Notes under the pieces: model-generated
Databases searched by the model: none
What the model was told of the DNA's origin: nothing
The model's input: only the letters and a program-made list of their open reading frames with translations
Shown here: piece after piece, positions 17,945 through 26,190 of the stretch
Layout: each line of letters begins with the position of its first letter
Position numbering within the stretch: position 1 is the stretch's first letter
Position numbers and translations under genes: made by a program
Assembly: GCA_963750065.1 (NCBI GenBank)
Contig: CAVVPK010000034.1
Location: forward strand, 189,394-253,393
Direction: 5' to 3'
DNA from: CAVSRC01 sp963750065
GTDB taxonomy: Bacteria > Pseudomonadota > Alphaproteobacteria > Rhizobiales > Kaistiaceae
Length of the DNA: 64,000 nt

Positions 17945-18298
17945 TCAGGCGGCCTCCGCCCCTGTCCGAGCTTCAGCGGCGCGCTCCACCATGTTCGCGA
18001 ATTCGAGCTGCTTGTAGTGCCAGTAGCCCCTGTCCGGGTAGACGATCCCCGGCGCTCCGAGGCCGACGACGGTACCGTCGGCCCGCCGCAGTCCGCTGGG
18101 ATATTCGGGCACGTGGACCGTGATGGGGTGGGCGGTCCCCCAGATATCGATGGTCACGTCGGAGTCTTCCCCGAATCCCGATATCGCCCATGCCACAATA
18201 GGGTACTCACGAACAGTATCGTGGTCGGCGTCGTACTCGAGCAGCGAGTAGCCCGGAGTGGCGGGGACGATCGTGGGGCGGCCCTTCTTCTTCGGCAT
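17945..18298 (-). CDS. Hypothetical element protein
   Basis: Start placed at MPKKKGRPTIVP (18298), which has AAGGAG eight bases upstream; 117 residues. The basic N-terminus is followed by an acidic, beta-rich core (DSDVTIDIWGTAHPITVHVP) and PSGLRRADGTVVGLGAPG. No signal peptide or membrane segment. Not recognised. Its position between the Rep-like gene and the AlpA-like gene suggests an element-specific accessory or control role. Confidence 0.55.
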   Translation of the reverse strand: MPKKKGRPTIVPATPGYSLLEYDADHDTVREYPIVAWAISGFGEDSDVTIDIWGTAHPITVHVPEYPSGLRRADGTVVGLGAPGIVYPDRGYWHYKQLEFANMVERAAEARTGAEAA

Positions 18299-18382
18299 GC
18301 ATCTTCTCCTTGTGCGCACGCGTCGATCATCGAGCTGGGCGGCCGTGCGCTTTCGGCGCGCTCGCTAAATTGACGGTGGGGA

Positions 18383-18655
18383 TTAGGTCCGGGCGGCGCT
18401 TTCGGCGCCGGCTTCTTCGATCATGACCTCGACGTCCGCGGCTCGGAAAAAGACCATCGCTGTTGGCGACCGACTCAGCCTGACCGGCTTGAGCCGGCCT
18501 TCGCGCTCGAGGCGCCGGACGGTAGCGATGGAGACACCGCCGAGCATCCCAGCGACCTGCTCACGACTGTAAAGGAGGCGCGTGGTCGTCTCGACATGGG
18601 AGCCGGCGCTCTGTGCTCCGCGCCTCCGGCGCTCCTTCTCCGACAATTCTGACAT
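18383..18655 (-). CDS. AlpA/MerR-like helix-turn-helix protein, possible excisionase
   Basis: A 90-residue protein with a winged-helix DNA-binding domain: LYSREQVAGMLGGVSIATV forms the first two helices, and RRLEREGRLKPVRL with FFRAADVEVMIEE completes the excisionase/AlpA pattern. Small proteins of this type act as recombination directionality factors or activate integrase genes. Located two genes from the integrase. Confidence 0.7.
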   Translation of the reverse strand: MSELSEKERRRRGAQSAGSHVETTTRLLYSREQVAGMLGGVSIATVRRLEREGRLKPVRLSRSPTAMVFFRAADVEVMIEEAGAESAART

Positions 18656-18747
18656 CAGGGTTCTCCGGTAACGAAAAGTCCGAAGAATGCTAATAATGCC
18701 AGGAGCGGCCTCGTTGGCCGCAAAATGTGCGGGTAATTTCGTGGGGC

Positions 18748-19203
18748 TTACCGCATCAGGCGCGAAAGGACGTACTCGGTCTCCAGCAAGCCCTTGCTCG
18801 ATGGATGGCGCGCTTCGTCGGCCTTGATGGCCTGCTCGACCAATTCGCGCAGCCGGCCCTTAGGCAGGCGCTGGCGAAAGTCTGCGGCCCGCTCCGCGTC
18901 GCGGCGCTGGCGAACAGCGCTGCAAACTCGAAACGCGGCATCGAGGAGCGGGGTGCGCGCCCGCCCGCGCCGGCGCCCTCTGCGCGGCGGTCGCAGCTTC
19001 AGATCGAGCATCCACGCCAGCCTTTCGCGATCTTCGGCTGACAGCGGCTTGTCTGACTCTAGGTAACGGCACAGGGGCGCGGCGTCGTCGAGCCAAAGCA
19101 CGCGAAACAATAGGCTGTCGAAATTGGCGCTCTCCAAGTACCGCTTCCGAAAGGCATCTTGTCTGCGCTCGGCGTCGTAGGGAAAGCGGCTCTGCTTCGT
19201 CAT
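18748..19203 (-). CDS. Hypothetical protein coupled to the integrase
   Basis: A 151-residue basic, helical protein starting MTKQSRFPYDAERRQDAF. Its ATG overlaps the integrase stop by 4 bases, so it is translated with the integrase. A very basic stretch (LRPPRRGRRRGRAR) lies mid-protein, suggesting nucleic acid binding. No family recognised. Confidence 0.6.
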   Translation of the reverse strand: MTKQSRFPYDAERRQDAFRKRYLESANFDSLLFRVLWLDDAAPLCRYLESDKPLSAEDRERLAWMLDLKLRPPRRGRRRGRARTPLLDAAFRVCSAVRQRRDAERAADFRQRLPKGRLRELVEQAIKADEARHPSSKGLLETEYVLSRLMR

Positions 19204-20417
19204 CGCTTCCTCATCGGCACGACGTTGCCCGCAGGCGGGTTGATGATCGTCTCGACCAGGGCCGCGAGCCGGGTCAGCGCATCGGCCTTCTGGTCAAAGT
19301 ACTTGTGGCGGTCGTAGACGCCCTCGACGCCTGCAATCGCGTGCCCCAGGACGCGCTCGGCGATGTCCGGCCGCACGTCGGCGCGAGCCATCAGCGAGCG
19401 GGCCGTGCGCCGCAGGTCGTGGACCGTCCAGTGCGGCATGTCGCCCGGCAGCTTCGCGTCAAGCTCGGCCTTGCGCTGGGACCACGAATTGAATGCCGGC
19501 GGCTCCGCCGCCTTGGCGGTCGAGCGGCGCCGGCCGCGCGGAGCGCCGGCGAAGACGAACGGGCTCCCACTGATCCGCGGCTGGGCCTCAATCACGCTGA
19601 GCGCCGTTGCCGGCAGCTTGAGCAGCTCGCCCGTCCCCTTGGCCCGAGCCTCGGTGGGGATCGCCCAGACGCCGTCCTTGACGTCGTCCCAGCGCATGCC
19701 GGCTATCTGCTGGCGCCGCTGGGCCGTCAGGAGGGCGATTTTGACGATGCCGCCGAACGTCCCCTCGGCCGCGCTCCACACGGCCCGCATCTCGTCGTCG
19801 CTGAGGATGCGGTCGCGGGACTTCGGCTTCTGCCGGCGCATGCGCTTGACGATGGGCGAGGAGTAGAACTCACTGCGCCCCTCGTACCAGTTCATGACGC
19901 CCCTGATGGTCGCCAGCACCGCGTCGGCTTGGCTGGGTCCGTGGTTGTCGGCGATGTGGTCGAGGAGGTCGTTCACTTCACCCCGCCTGATCTCGACGAA
20001 GGGGCGGTCCCCCCACTTGGGGAAGACGTACTGATCGAGGTGCCGCTTTATCTCGCGCTCTGACCGCAGCTTGTTTGCCTCGACGTGGCGCCTCAGCCAT
20101 TCGTCGGCCACGCTCTTGAACGTGCCCGCCGTCGCCGCCGCCTCAACCTTCTCGGGGTTCTCGTAGTACTCGCGGGCCTTGGCTCGCGCCTCCTTGACCT
20201 TCATCGCCGGGTACCGCCCGAGCTTGCGGGTCTTCGGCCGGCCGCTGGCGTCGTAGGTCAGGACGCGGAACGTCTTGCTGCCGCCGTAGCTGACGACGAG
20301 CACCAGCCCCAGGCCGCGCTCCAGCGTGTCGATGTAGGCGGTCTGGTTAGGCTTGTCGGACTTCCGCGGCGGCCTGACGTTGCGGGCGAAGGCGTCGGTG
20401 ATGCTCTTGGCCGGCAT
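19200..20417 (-). CDS. Tyrosine recombinase/integrase (P4-like, DUF4102 type)
   Basis: Site-specific recombinase that would integrate the element at tRNA-Lys. The N-terminal arm-binding domain reads GLGLVLVVSYGGSKTFRV and RKLGRYPAMKVKEARAKA. The catalytic residues are visible: Arg in LLTAQRRQQIAGM near 235, HxxR in VHDLRRTARSLM near 336, His in VLGHAIAG near 360 and Tyr in VYDRHKY near 370. Length (about 405) fits the family. The first Met of the frame (20429) adds four residues; MPAKSITDAF at 20417 matches family N-termini better. The gene reads away from the tRNA fragment at 20600. Confidence 0.92.
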   Translation of the reverse strand: MPAKSITDAFARNVRPPRKSDKPNQTAYIDTLERGLGLVLVVSYGGSKTFRVLTYDASGRPKTRKLGRYPAMKVKEARAKAREYYENPEKVEAAATAGTFKSVADEWLRRHVEANKLRSEREIKRHLDQYVFPKWGDRPFVEIRRGEVNDLLDHIADNHGPSQADAVLATIRGVMNWYEGRSEFYSSPIVKRMRRQKPKSRDRILSDDEMRAVWSAAEGTFGGIVKIALLTAQRRQQIAGMRWDDVKDGVWAIPTEARAKGTGELLKLPATALSVIEAQPRISGSPFVFAGAPRGRRRSTAKAAEPPAFNSWSQRKAELDAKLPGDMPHWTVHDLRRTARSLMARADVRPDIAERVLGHAIAGVEGVYDRHKYFDQKADALTRLAALVETIINPPAGNVVPMRKR

Positions 20418-20599
20418 GGACCCCTCCATTGCATAAGGAATGCTATAAGCAATGTAACCGAGGGTTGTTGACCTTTCAAGAGATGACCAGAGATATCGGG
20501 AGTGAATAGGGCTACCACATTGATGTAATTAGCTTATTTTGGCAAGCCCGAGACCGAGATGAGACGATTTGCGCCGGGATATCCGGCCACAATTTCTTT

Positions 20600-20644
20600 C
20601 TCTTAATCAGCGGGTCCACGGTTCGAGTCCGTGTACACCCACCA
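20600..20644 (+). other. Attachment site: 3' fragment of tRNA-Lys(CTT)
   Basis: The 45 bases start at the anticodon loop CTCTTAA and continue through the T arm (CACGG, loop TTCGAGT, CCGTG) to the acceptor strand TACACCC and ACCA. Bases before 20600 do not supply the 5' half of the anticodon stem, D arm or acceptor, so it is not a tRNA gene. A tRNA 3' end beside an integrase is the standard signature of an att site. Confidence 0.8.
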
Positions 20645-20868
20645 AAATCTCTTGATTTTCCAAACGCTTGTGATGACGCTGCGTTGGCTCGATGGAACGC
20701 GTGCGAGCGGTGTCCGCGTAGTGTCCGAACAATAGCCCCCGCCAGATGCGCCGATACGGGAGGTGCAGGGCATCGTGGCTGTGGCACCGATGCAGCATCT
20801 CGATGGGGCACTTTTGATTGCATGTGTCGGCCGGCTGAACCTGCTGTTGGTAGGGGAGGTAGATTCTC

Positions 20869-21747
20869 TTGTCCTTTTTCGACCAGCCAATTCTCAATTC
20901 GCGCTATGTGGTGCCTTCGCGTCACCATGCTTTGGACGAAGAGGGGCAACCGCTCGATGTTCCGCCGGTCGAGGGGCGGCGCGGATCGAAGTTGATAACG
21001 CCGGTCCCCAAGCCGCGGAAGCGCCGACGCCAAGTTGCCCAGGGGAGCTTGATTTTCGGCGATGAGACCGGGCTTTTCAGCGAAGGGCAGGAATACAACC
21101 CAACGCCGATTATCAATGAGATAAGGCAGCACGTGGCCTCGCGGCGCGTGCTGCCAAATCCGGCTGATTGGGGTGTGACGCCGATCACGCAGCGACTGTT
21201 GACTCACCGGCGTCACCACAACTTCGAAAGCATTCGCCCGTTCTTCTGCCAAGTTGAGGCCGTGGAGACGATCATCTGGCTCACCGAGGTCGTCGGCCAG
21301 CCATCGCAGTCGACCGTTGCGCGTGGCGTAACGGTCGCCGGCCGGTACGGCAAGTTCTGGGAGCTCGTTCTCGGGGCGAACGAACAGTCCAATCGGAACT
21401 GTTGCGCGTCGCCCCGAAGATGGCGACCGGCAGCTGCCAGACCACCGTCATGGCAATGCTGATCGCGTGGCAGGCGGTCAACGCCGTCCGGTCACCGTCG
21501 AGCAACCTGTTCAGCCGTGGCTTTCTGATTGTCACGCCCGGCATCACCATTCGTTACCGGTTGAGAGTTCTCCTGCCGGAAGACCCAGACAGCTATTACC
21601 GGACTCGGGAACTGCCGCCCGCCGACATGGTTGGCGATATCGGCAAGGCCAAGATCGTCATCACCAATTACCACGCATTCAAGCGTCGCGAGACGATGGA
21701 CCTTTCGAAGGAAGGGCGGGCGCTTTTACAAGGGCGAGGCGATGCCC
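20869..21747 (+). pseudogene. Decayed helicase-type restriction enzyme (type III res-like, BPTD_3080 family)
   Basis: The first frame starts with TTG after a GGGGAGGT site and reads MSFFDQPILNS; the conserved NPTPIINEIRQHVASRR and RPFFCQVEAVETIIWLTEV identify the N-terminus of a large DEAD/H-type restriction protein. Near 21394 one base is missing and the gene continues in another frame with ELLRVAPKMATGSCQTTVM, SRGFLIVTPGITIR and AKIVITNYHAFKRRETM. The Walker A motif, normally ATGAGKTT, is ATGSCQTT and lacks the Lys. Homology ends after GRALLQGRG near 21747, whereas intact proteins are several times longer. It is a dead remnant next to the element boundary. Confidence 0.7.
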
Positions 21748-22007
21748 CGGTCAGCGCGACATGCGTACTGCGCGTCACAACAATTTCTCCAGTTGCACCG
21801 TTGTGCATATGACTGGCAAATCGGGTGTTCGCCACAACGTTACAACTTCCACTTGATTTTCTTTCAGAATTCTAAACAACTTGGTTTGGTTGCATGATCG
21901 GCTAGCATCAAATGACAGCATCCGCCGGCATGAAGAAGCTTGCCCGGCGCTGTGGCGTGGGGCTCGCACTTGGCTGAATGTTGGTGGACTTGCTCAAGTG
22001 AAGAGCG

Positions 22008-23777
22008 ATGGGGGATATGACCGTTCAGCGCCCGCTGCCTCCGACGGCTGCAGTTGCAGCTGCGCTTGCCGATGCCCGGCGCGCCTTCATCAGCGTTGCG
22101 CTGTTCTCGGCGGTCGTGAACCTGCTGATGCTCACCGGCCCGCTGTACATGTTGCAGGTCTACGACCGCGTCCTGCCCAGCCGCAGCGTGCCGACGCTAC
22201 TCGCCCTGTCGGCATTTCTGGTCGTCGCCTACGCCTTCCAGGGCATGCTCGATCTGGTCCGCGCGCGTTTGGTGGTGCGCACCGCCGCGCTGCTCGATCA
22301 TCATCTCGGCGGCGAGGTGCACGAGGCGGTCGTCCGCCTGTCGATCGCCAAACGCGATGGTGGCGACGCACATTCGCCGATCCGCGACCTCGATCAGGTA
22401 CGCGCCTTCCTCACCTCGAGCGGCCCGATCGCCATCGTCGATCTGCCCTGGCTGCCGGTCTTCCTGCTGGTCTGCTACCTCATCCACCCCTGGATCGGGG
22501 TGGTGGCGACCATCGGCGCACTCGTGCTCTTCGTCACGACCCTGGTCACCGAACGTACCGCGCGCGGGCCGGTGCGGGCGGCGGCGCTGGAGACCTCCGC
22601 CCGCCAGGCGGTGATCGAAGCCACCCGCCGCAACAGCAAATCGGCGACGGCCATGGGCATGTCGCGGGCGCTTGCGAAACGTTGGTCGGCGACCAACGGG
22701 CGATACCAGCGCGCCATCCAGTCGGCGACCGATGTCGTCACCACCCACACCACCAGCACGCGCACGTTCCGCTTGCTGCTGCAGTCGATCCTGCTCGGCG
22801 TCGGCGCCTATTTGGTCGTGCAGAACGAACTGATGCCCGGTGCCATGATCGCCGCATCGGTGATGATGAGCCGGGCGATGGCGCCGCTGGAGACGGCGAT
22901 CGCCAACTGGCGCGGCTTCGTCGGTGCGCGCGACAGCGCCCACCGCCTGTCGGCGCTACTCAAGCGGCTCAATATGTCGGCGTCGGTCACCCAGCTGCCG
23001 CCGCCGGCCAAGAACCTCGAAGTCGGCCACATATCGCTGGCGCCGGCTGGCGCTGATAAGCCGGTGCTCAACAATATCCATTTCAGCCTCAACGCCGGCG
23101 ATGCGCTCGGCATCATTGGACCGAGCGGCTCCGGCAAGACGTCGCTCCTGAGGGTGCTGGTCGGCATCTGGCCGCCGCTGCGCGGCACCGTGCGGCTCGA
23201 CGGCGCTACCTACGACCAGTGGGAACGCGACCAGATCGGCCGCCACATCGGCTACATGGCGCAGACCGCCGAGCTTTTCGACGGCAGCATCGCCGAGAAC
23301 ATAGCCCGCATGGACGCAACCCCCGACAACGCAGCCGTCCTGCGGGCGGCGGAGGCGGCCGGGCTCCACGACCTGATTGTGCGTCTGCCATCCGGCTACG
23401 ACACACCGATTGGCGACGATGGGCACAAGCTCTCCGCCGGCCAGCGCCAGCGCGTGGCACTGGCGCGCGCCCTCTACGGCGACCCGTTCCTGGTCGCCCT
23501 CGACGAGCCCAACGCCAACCTCGATTCCGAGGGCGAGGCGGCGCTTGAACAGGCGGTCCAGTCCGTCAAGCAGCGCGGTGGCATCGTCATCGTCGTGGCA
23601 CATCGGCCGACCGCGCTGGCCGGTTGCGACCAGGTGCTGGTCGTCGGCAACGGCACGCAGCTTGCGCTCGGACCCCGAGATGACATCCTCAACAAGGTTG
23701 TGCGGCGCGCTGCGGCGCGTCCCGCGCGGGCGCCCGATCTGCGTGTGGTTGCGGAGCAGTCCGGGAGTGAAGCCTGA
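22008..23777 (+). CDS. Type I secretion ABC transporter/permease (PrtD/LapB-like)
   Basis: Inner-membrane ATPase of a type I secretion system, 589 residues. The N-terminal transmembrane domain begins FISVALFSAVVNLLMLTGPL and has no C39 peptidase domain, as in PrtD-type exporters. The ATPase domain shows Walker A GPSGSGKTS near residue 370, signature LSAGQRQRVALARAL near 474, Walker B LVALDEPN near 493 and the switch His in VVAHRPTA. An in-frame ATG at 22017 with GGGGGA just upstream may be the true start. The stop overlaps the next start by one base. The likely substrate is the RTX protein encoded at 26191. No TolC homologue is in the window. Confidence 0.92.
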   Translation: MGDMTVQRPLPPTAAVAAALADARRAFISVALFSAVVNLLMLTGPLYMLQVYDRVLPSRSVPTLLALSAFLVVAYAFQGMLDLVRARLVVRTAALLDHHLGGEVHEAVVRLSIAKRDGGDAHSPIRDLDQVRAFLTSSGPIAIVDLPWLPVFLLVCYLIHPWIGVVATIGALVLFVTTLVTERTARGPVRAAALETSARQAVIEATRRNSKSATAMGMSRALAKRWSATNGRYQRAIQSATDVVTTHTTSTRTFRLLLQSILLGVGAYLVVQNELMPGAMIAASVMMSRAMAPLETAIANWRGFVGARDSAHRLSALLKRLNMSASVTQLPPPAKNLEVGHISLAPAGADKPVLNNIHFSLNAGDALGIIGPSGSGKTSLLRVLVGIWPPLRGTVRLDGATYDQWERDQIGRHIGYMAQTAELFDGSIAENIARMDATPDNAAVLRAAEAAGLHDLIVRLPSGYDTPIGDDGHKLSAGQRQRVALARALYGDPFLVALDEPNANLDSEGEAALEQAVQSVKQRGGIVIVVAHRPTALAGCDQVLVVGNGTQLALGPRDDILNKVVRRAAARPARAPDLRVVAEQSGSEA

Positions 23778-25087
23778 TGGCACGCGCCGACGAGGACGAT
23801 CCGCGGGTCGCCATCCGCCGGCTGAACCGGCTCGGGCTGTTTCTCGCCTTACTGCTGATCGGCGGCTTTGGGACCTGGGCCGCGACGACAGAGCTGTCCG
23901 GCGCGGTCATCGCGTCTGGCTCGCTGGTCGTCGAATCGAATACCAAGAAGGTTCAACATCCGACCGGCGGCGTCGTCGGCGAGCTGTTGGTCGAGGAGGG
24001 TGACAACGTCGAAGCCGGCCAGGTGCTCCTCCGTCTCGACGGCACCGCCAGCCGTTCCGCCCTCGGCGTCATCCAGAACAGTCTCGATACGCAACTAATA
24101 CGCCACGCGCGGCTGATCGCCGAGCGCGACGGCGCCGACGACATGGACTTTCCGGTTGCGCTTGCAGACCAGCGCGACGATCCCTCGGCGATGTCCGCCT
24201 TCGCCAGCGAAGTGAAGCTGTTCGGTGCCCGTCGCAATACGCTGTTGGGTCAGATCGCGCAACTGCGTGAGCAGATCAAGCAACTCAACGAGCAGATCAT
24301 GGGGCTGACCGCGCGCAGCCAATCGCAGGATGCCGAGATCGCTCTGGTGAAGCGCGATTTGACCGGCGTCGAAGGACTCTACGAGAAAAACCTGGTCACC
24401 AGTGACCGGCGCAGCCAGCTGCAGCGCAGCCTTGCCGAGCTGATCGGAAGCCGCGGCCAAACGATTGCCGACATCGCGGGTGCACGCGGCAAGATCAGCG
24501 AGATCGAGCTTCAGGCCCTCCAGGCTGGCAAGGATTTTTTGACCGACGTTCTCAAACAGCTGCGCGACGCCGAGGACAAGATCTCCGAGCTCAGCGAGCG
24601 CAAGACCGCCGCCGAGGACCAGTTGCGCCGGCTAGACATCCGGGCGCCGCAGAGCGGCACGGTCCACGAACTCGCCGTTCATACCGTTGGCGGCGTCGTC
24701 GGCCCTGGCGAGACGATCATGCAGATCGTGCCGCGTGCCGATACCCTTGTGATCGACGCCAAGGTCGCTCCACAGGATATCGACCAGGTCACCATCGGCG
24801 CTACGGTCACGGTGCGCCTGCTGGCGGCCAACCGGCGCACAGTTCCCAACCTGACTGCAAAAGTCACCCGACTTTCCGCCGACCTAAATCACGATCCTGG
24901 CAGCGACAAGTCGTACTACCTTCTCCGCGCCGTGTTCGTCGATGCCGACCGGGAACTGCTCAAGTCTCTGCCGCTGCTGCCGGGCATGCCTGCCGAGGTC
25001 TACGTCCAGACGCAGATGCGCACGCCGCTCGAGTATCTCACCCAGCCGCTGCGCGAGCAGATCGCGCGGACCTTCCGCGAGCGCTAA
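23777..25087 (+). CDS. Type I secretion membrane fusion protein (HlyD/PrtE family)
   Basis: A 436-residue periplasmic adaptor that links the ABC transporter to an outer-membrane channel. One transmembrane segment lies near residues 16-35 (LGLFLALLLIGGFGTWA). The lipoyl/barrel-sandwich half motif GVVGELLVEEGDNVEAGQ is at residues 63-80, followed by a long coiled coil (IAQLREQIKQLNEQIMGL) and the second half DIRAPQSGTVHELAVHTVGG. The C-terminal beta domain ends at about residue 430. The arrangement with the preceding gene is the normal exporter operon. Confidence 0.92.
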   Translation: MARADEDDPRVAIRRLNRLGLFLALLLIGGFGTWAATTELSGAVIASGSLVVESNTKKVQHPTGGVVGELLVEEGDNVEAGQVLLRLDGTASRSALGVIQNSLDTQLIRHARLIAERDGADDMDFPVALADQRDDPSAMSAFASEVKLFGARRNTLLGQIAQLREQIKQLNEQIMGLTARSQSQDAEIALVKRDLTGVEGLYEKNLVTSDRRSQLQRSLAELIGSRGQTIADIAGARGKISEIELQALQAGKDFLTDVLKQLRDAEDKISELSERKTAAEDQLRRLDIRAPQSGTVHELAVHTVGGVVGPGETIMQIVPRADTLVIDAKVAPQDIDQVTIGATVTVRLLAANRRTVPNLTAKVTRLSADLNHDPGSDKSYYLLRAVFVDADRELLKSLPLLPGMPAEVYVQTQMRTPLEYLTQPLREQIARTFRER

Positions 25088-25112
25088 GCCGGCGAGGCAT
25101 TTTTCGATTTGC

Positions 25113-25997
25113 TCACGCGGGGAGCACGAACCGCAGACCGGCGGGCAGAACCCAGGCGGCATGGATGAGCAGGGCCACAAGCTCCGCCTGGCGTCGTGTC
25201 CCGGTCTTGGCAAGCACGATCTTGAGCCGAGAACGGGCTGTTTCATATGTGATGCCGAGAAGGTCTGCTGCGGCTGGGAGAGCGTGTCCCGAGCACAGCG
25301 CGACCGCCAGGTGCGCCTCGCCCGGCGACAACCCGAAGGACCGTGCCAGGGCGACGTCGAGGCACGAGGACCGTCGATTGAGGTCCGTGAATGTCGCCAT
25401 CGCGACAACCGATGAGCCCAAGGCGTCCAGCCGACTGAGGCATGCGGCGACCGGGCGGCCGTGAAGCCTCGGAAACATGAACAGCGACGCCGGCGAATTG
25501 GCCCCAACCAAAGCCGGCGTCGGTGTCGTTGACCGGGTGACTTGATGCAGCGCACGTTCGAACTGCGCCGTCGCCGAACGGCTCGACGACCACAGGCGAC
25601 GCCCGACAATCCGCAGGTTGTCATCAAGTATGCGGGTGGCCGCCCTGCTGACCGCAACTACCTGACTGGCCCGATCGAACATGATGACGGCTAAAGCGAG
25701 GGAGTCGAAGACGATCAGGGCGGCATCCAGGCGAACATGGCTGACGCCGCCGTCTCCTGACGGTGCCAATGCTGAGTTGTCCTCGACGCGCGTTTCGCCA
25801 ATGGAATCATGGCTTTGTAAATTCGGCACGGAAAGGTTCCGTGCTGGAAGGGCTAGTCGATCCGCCCGCCGCGCTACGGTGCCCAGTTCTTCACCAACCT
25901 CAGCTTGGTCTTTCCCAAGCGCAACCGGCAAAGACGGATGATCCAAGCGATGATTCATCGCAACGCCAGCCCCATACCCCCCAATTGGGGGCTGCAT
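25113..25997 (-). CDS. LuxR-type helix-turn-helix transcriptional regulator
   Basis: A 294-residue protein. The C-terminal LuxR-type domain starts FGLSPGEAHLAVALCSGH and includes the recognition helix in LLGITYETARSRLKIVLAK followed by TGTRRQAELVALL, a pattern common in alphaproteobacteria. The region from about 90 to 220 resembles a degenerate PAS-like sensor. The real start may be downstream of the first Met; residues 1-60 are not family-like. It lies between the exporter operon and the RTX gene, on the opposite strand, so control of this locus is likely. Confidence 0.8.
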   Translation of the reverse strand: MQPPIGGYGAGVAMNHRLDHPSLPVALGKDQAEVGEELGTVARRADRLALPARNLSVPNLQSHDSIGETRVEDNSALAPSGDGGVSHVRLDAALIVFDSLALAVIMFDRASQVVAVSRAATRILDDNLRIVGRRLWSSSRSATAQFERALHQVTRSTTPTPALVGANSPASLFMFPRLHGRPVAACLSRLDALGSSVVAMATFTDLNRRSSCLDVALARSFGLSPGEAHLAVALCSGHALPAAADLLGITYETARSRLKIVLAKTGTRRQAELVALLIHAAWVLPAGLRFVLPA

Positions 25998-26190
25998 AAA
26001 CCTATTTTGGCTTATATTTTAGAATTGATAAAGGCCCGATCGACGGTTTTCTTCAGTAATGTGGGCTTTGTCCGCCCACGCTACCGTGAATACGCCGATT
26101 TAGCCCACACGACAGGGGGGCTATGTCATTCGCCGGGCGAAGCAAGCCGGTCGATGGCCGCTCCTGAAGCGCTATTGACCGGAGGTTGCC

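Larger units (their letters stand above)
13967..20644. mobile_element. Right-hand part of an integrative element at tRNA-Lys
   Basis: Nine minus-strand genes run in one direction from a tyrosine integrase, whose 5' end lies ~180 bp from a 45-bp 3' fragment of tRNA-Lys. Gene content (integrase, AlpA-like HTH, Rep-like protein, small unknowns, several ATGA overlaps) fits an integrative mobilisable element, phage satellite or integrated plasmid. The right boundary is the tRNA fragment at 20600-20644. The intact tRNA-Lys that should mark the other end is not in the window, so the left boundary is not known; 13967 is only where recognisable element genes stop and an IS481 relic lies. Confidence 0.6.

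Noticed and set aside
20590..20644. Complete tRNA gene
   Set aside because: Only the 3' part from the anticodon loop is present; no D arm or acceptor 5' strand precedes it.
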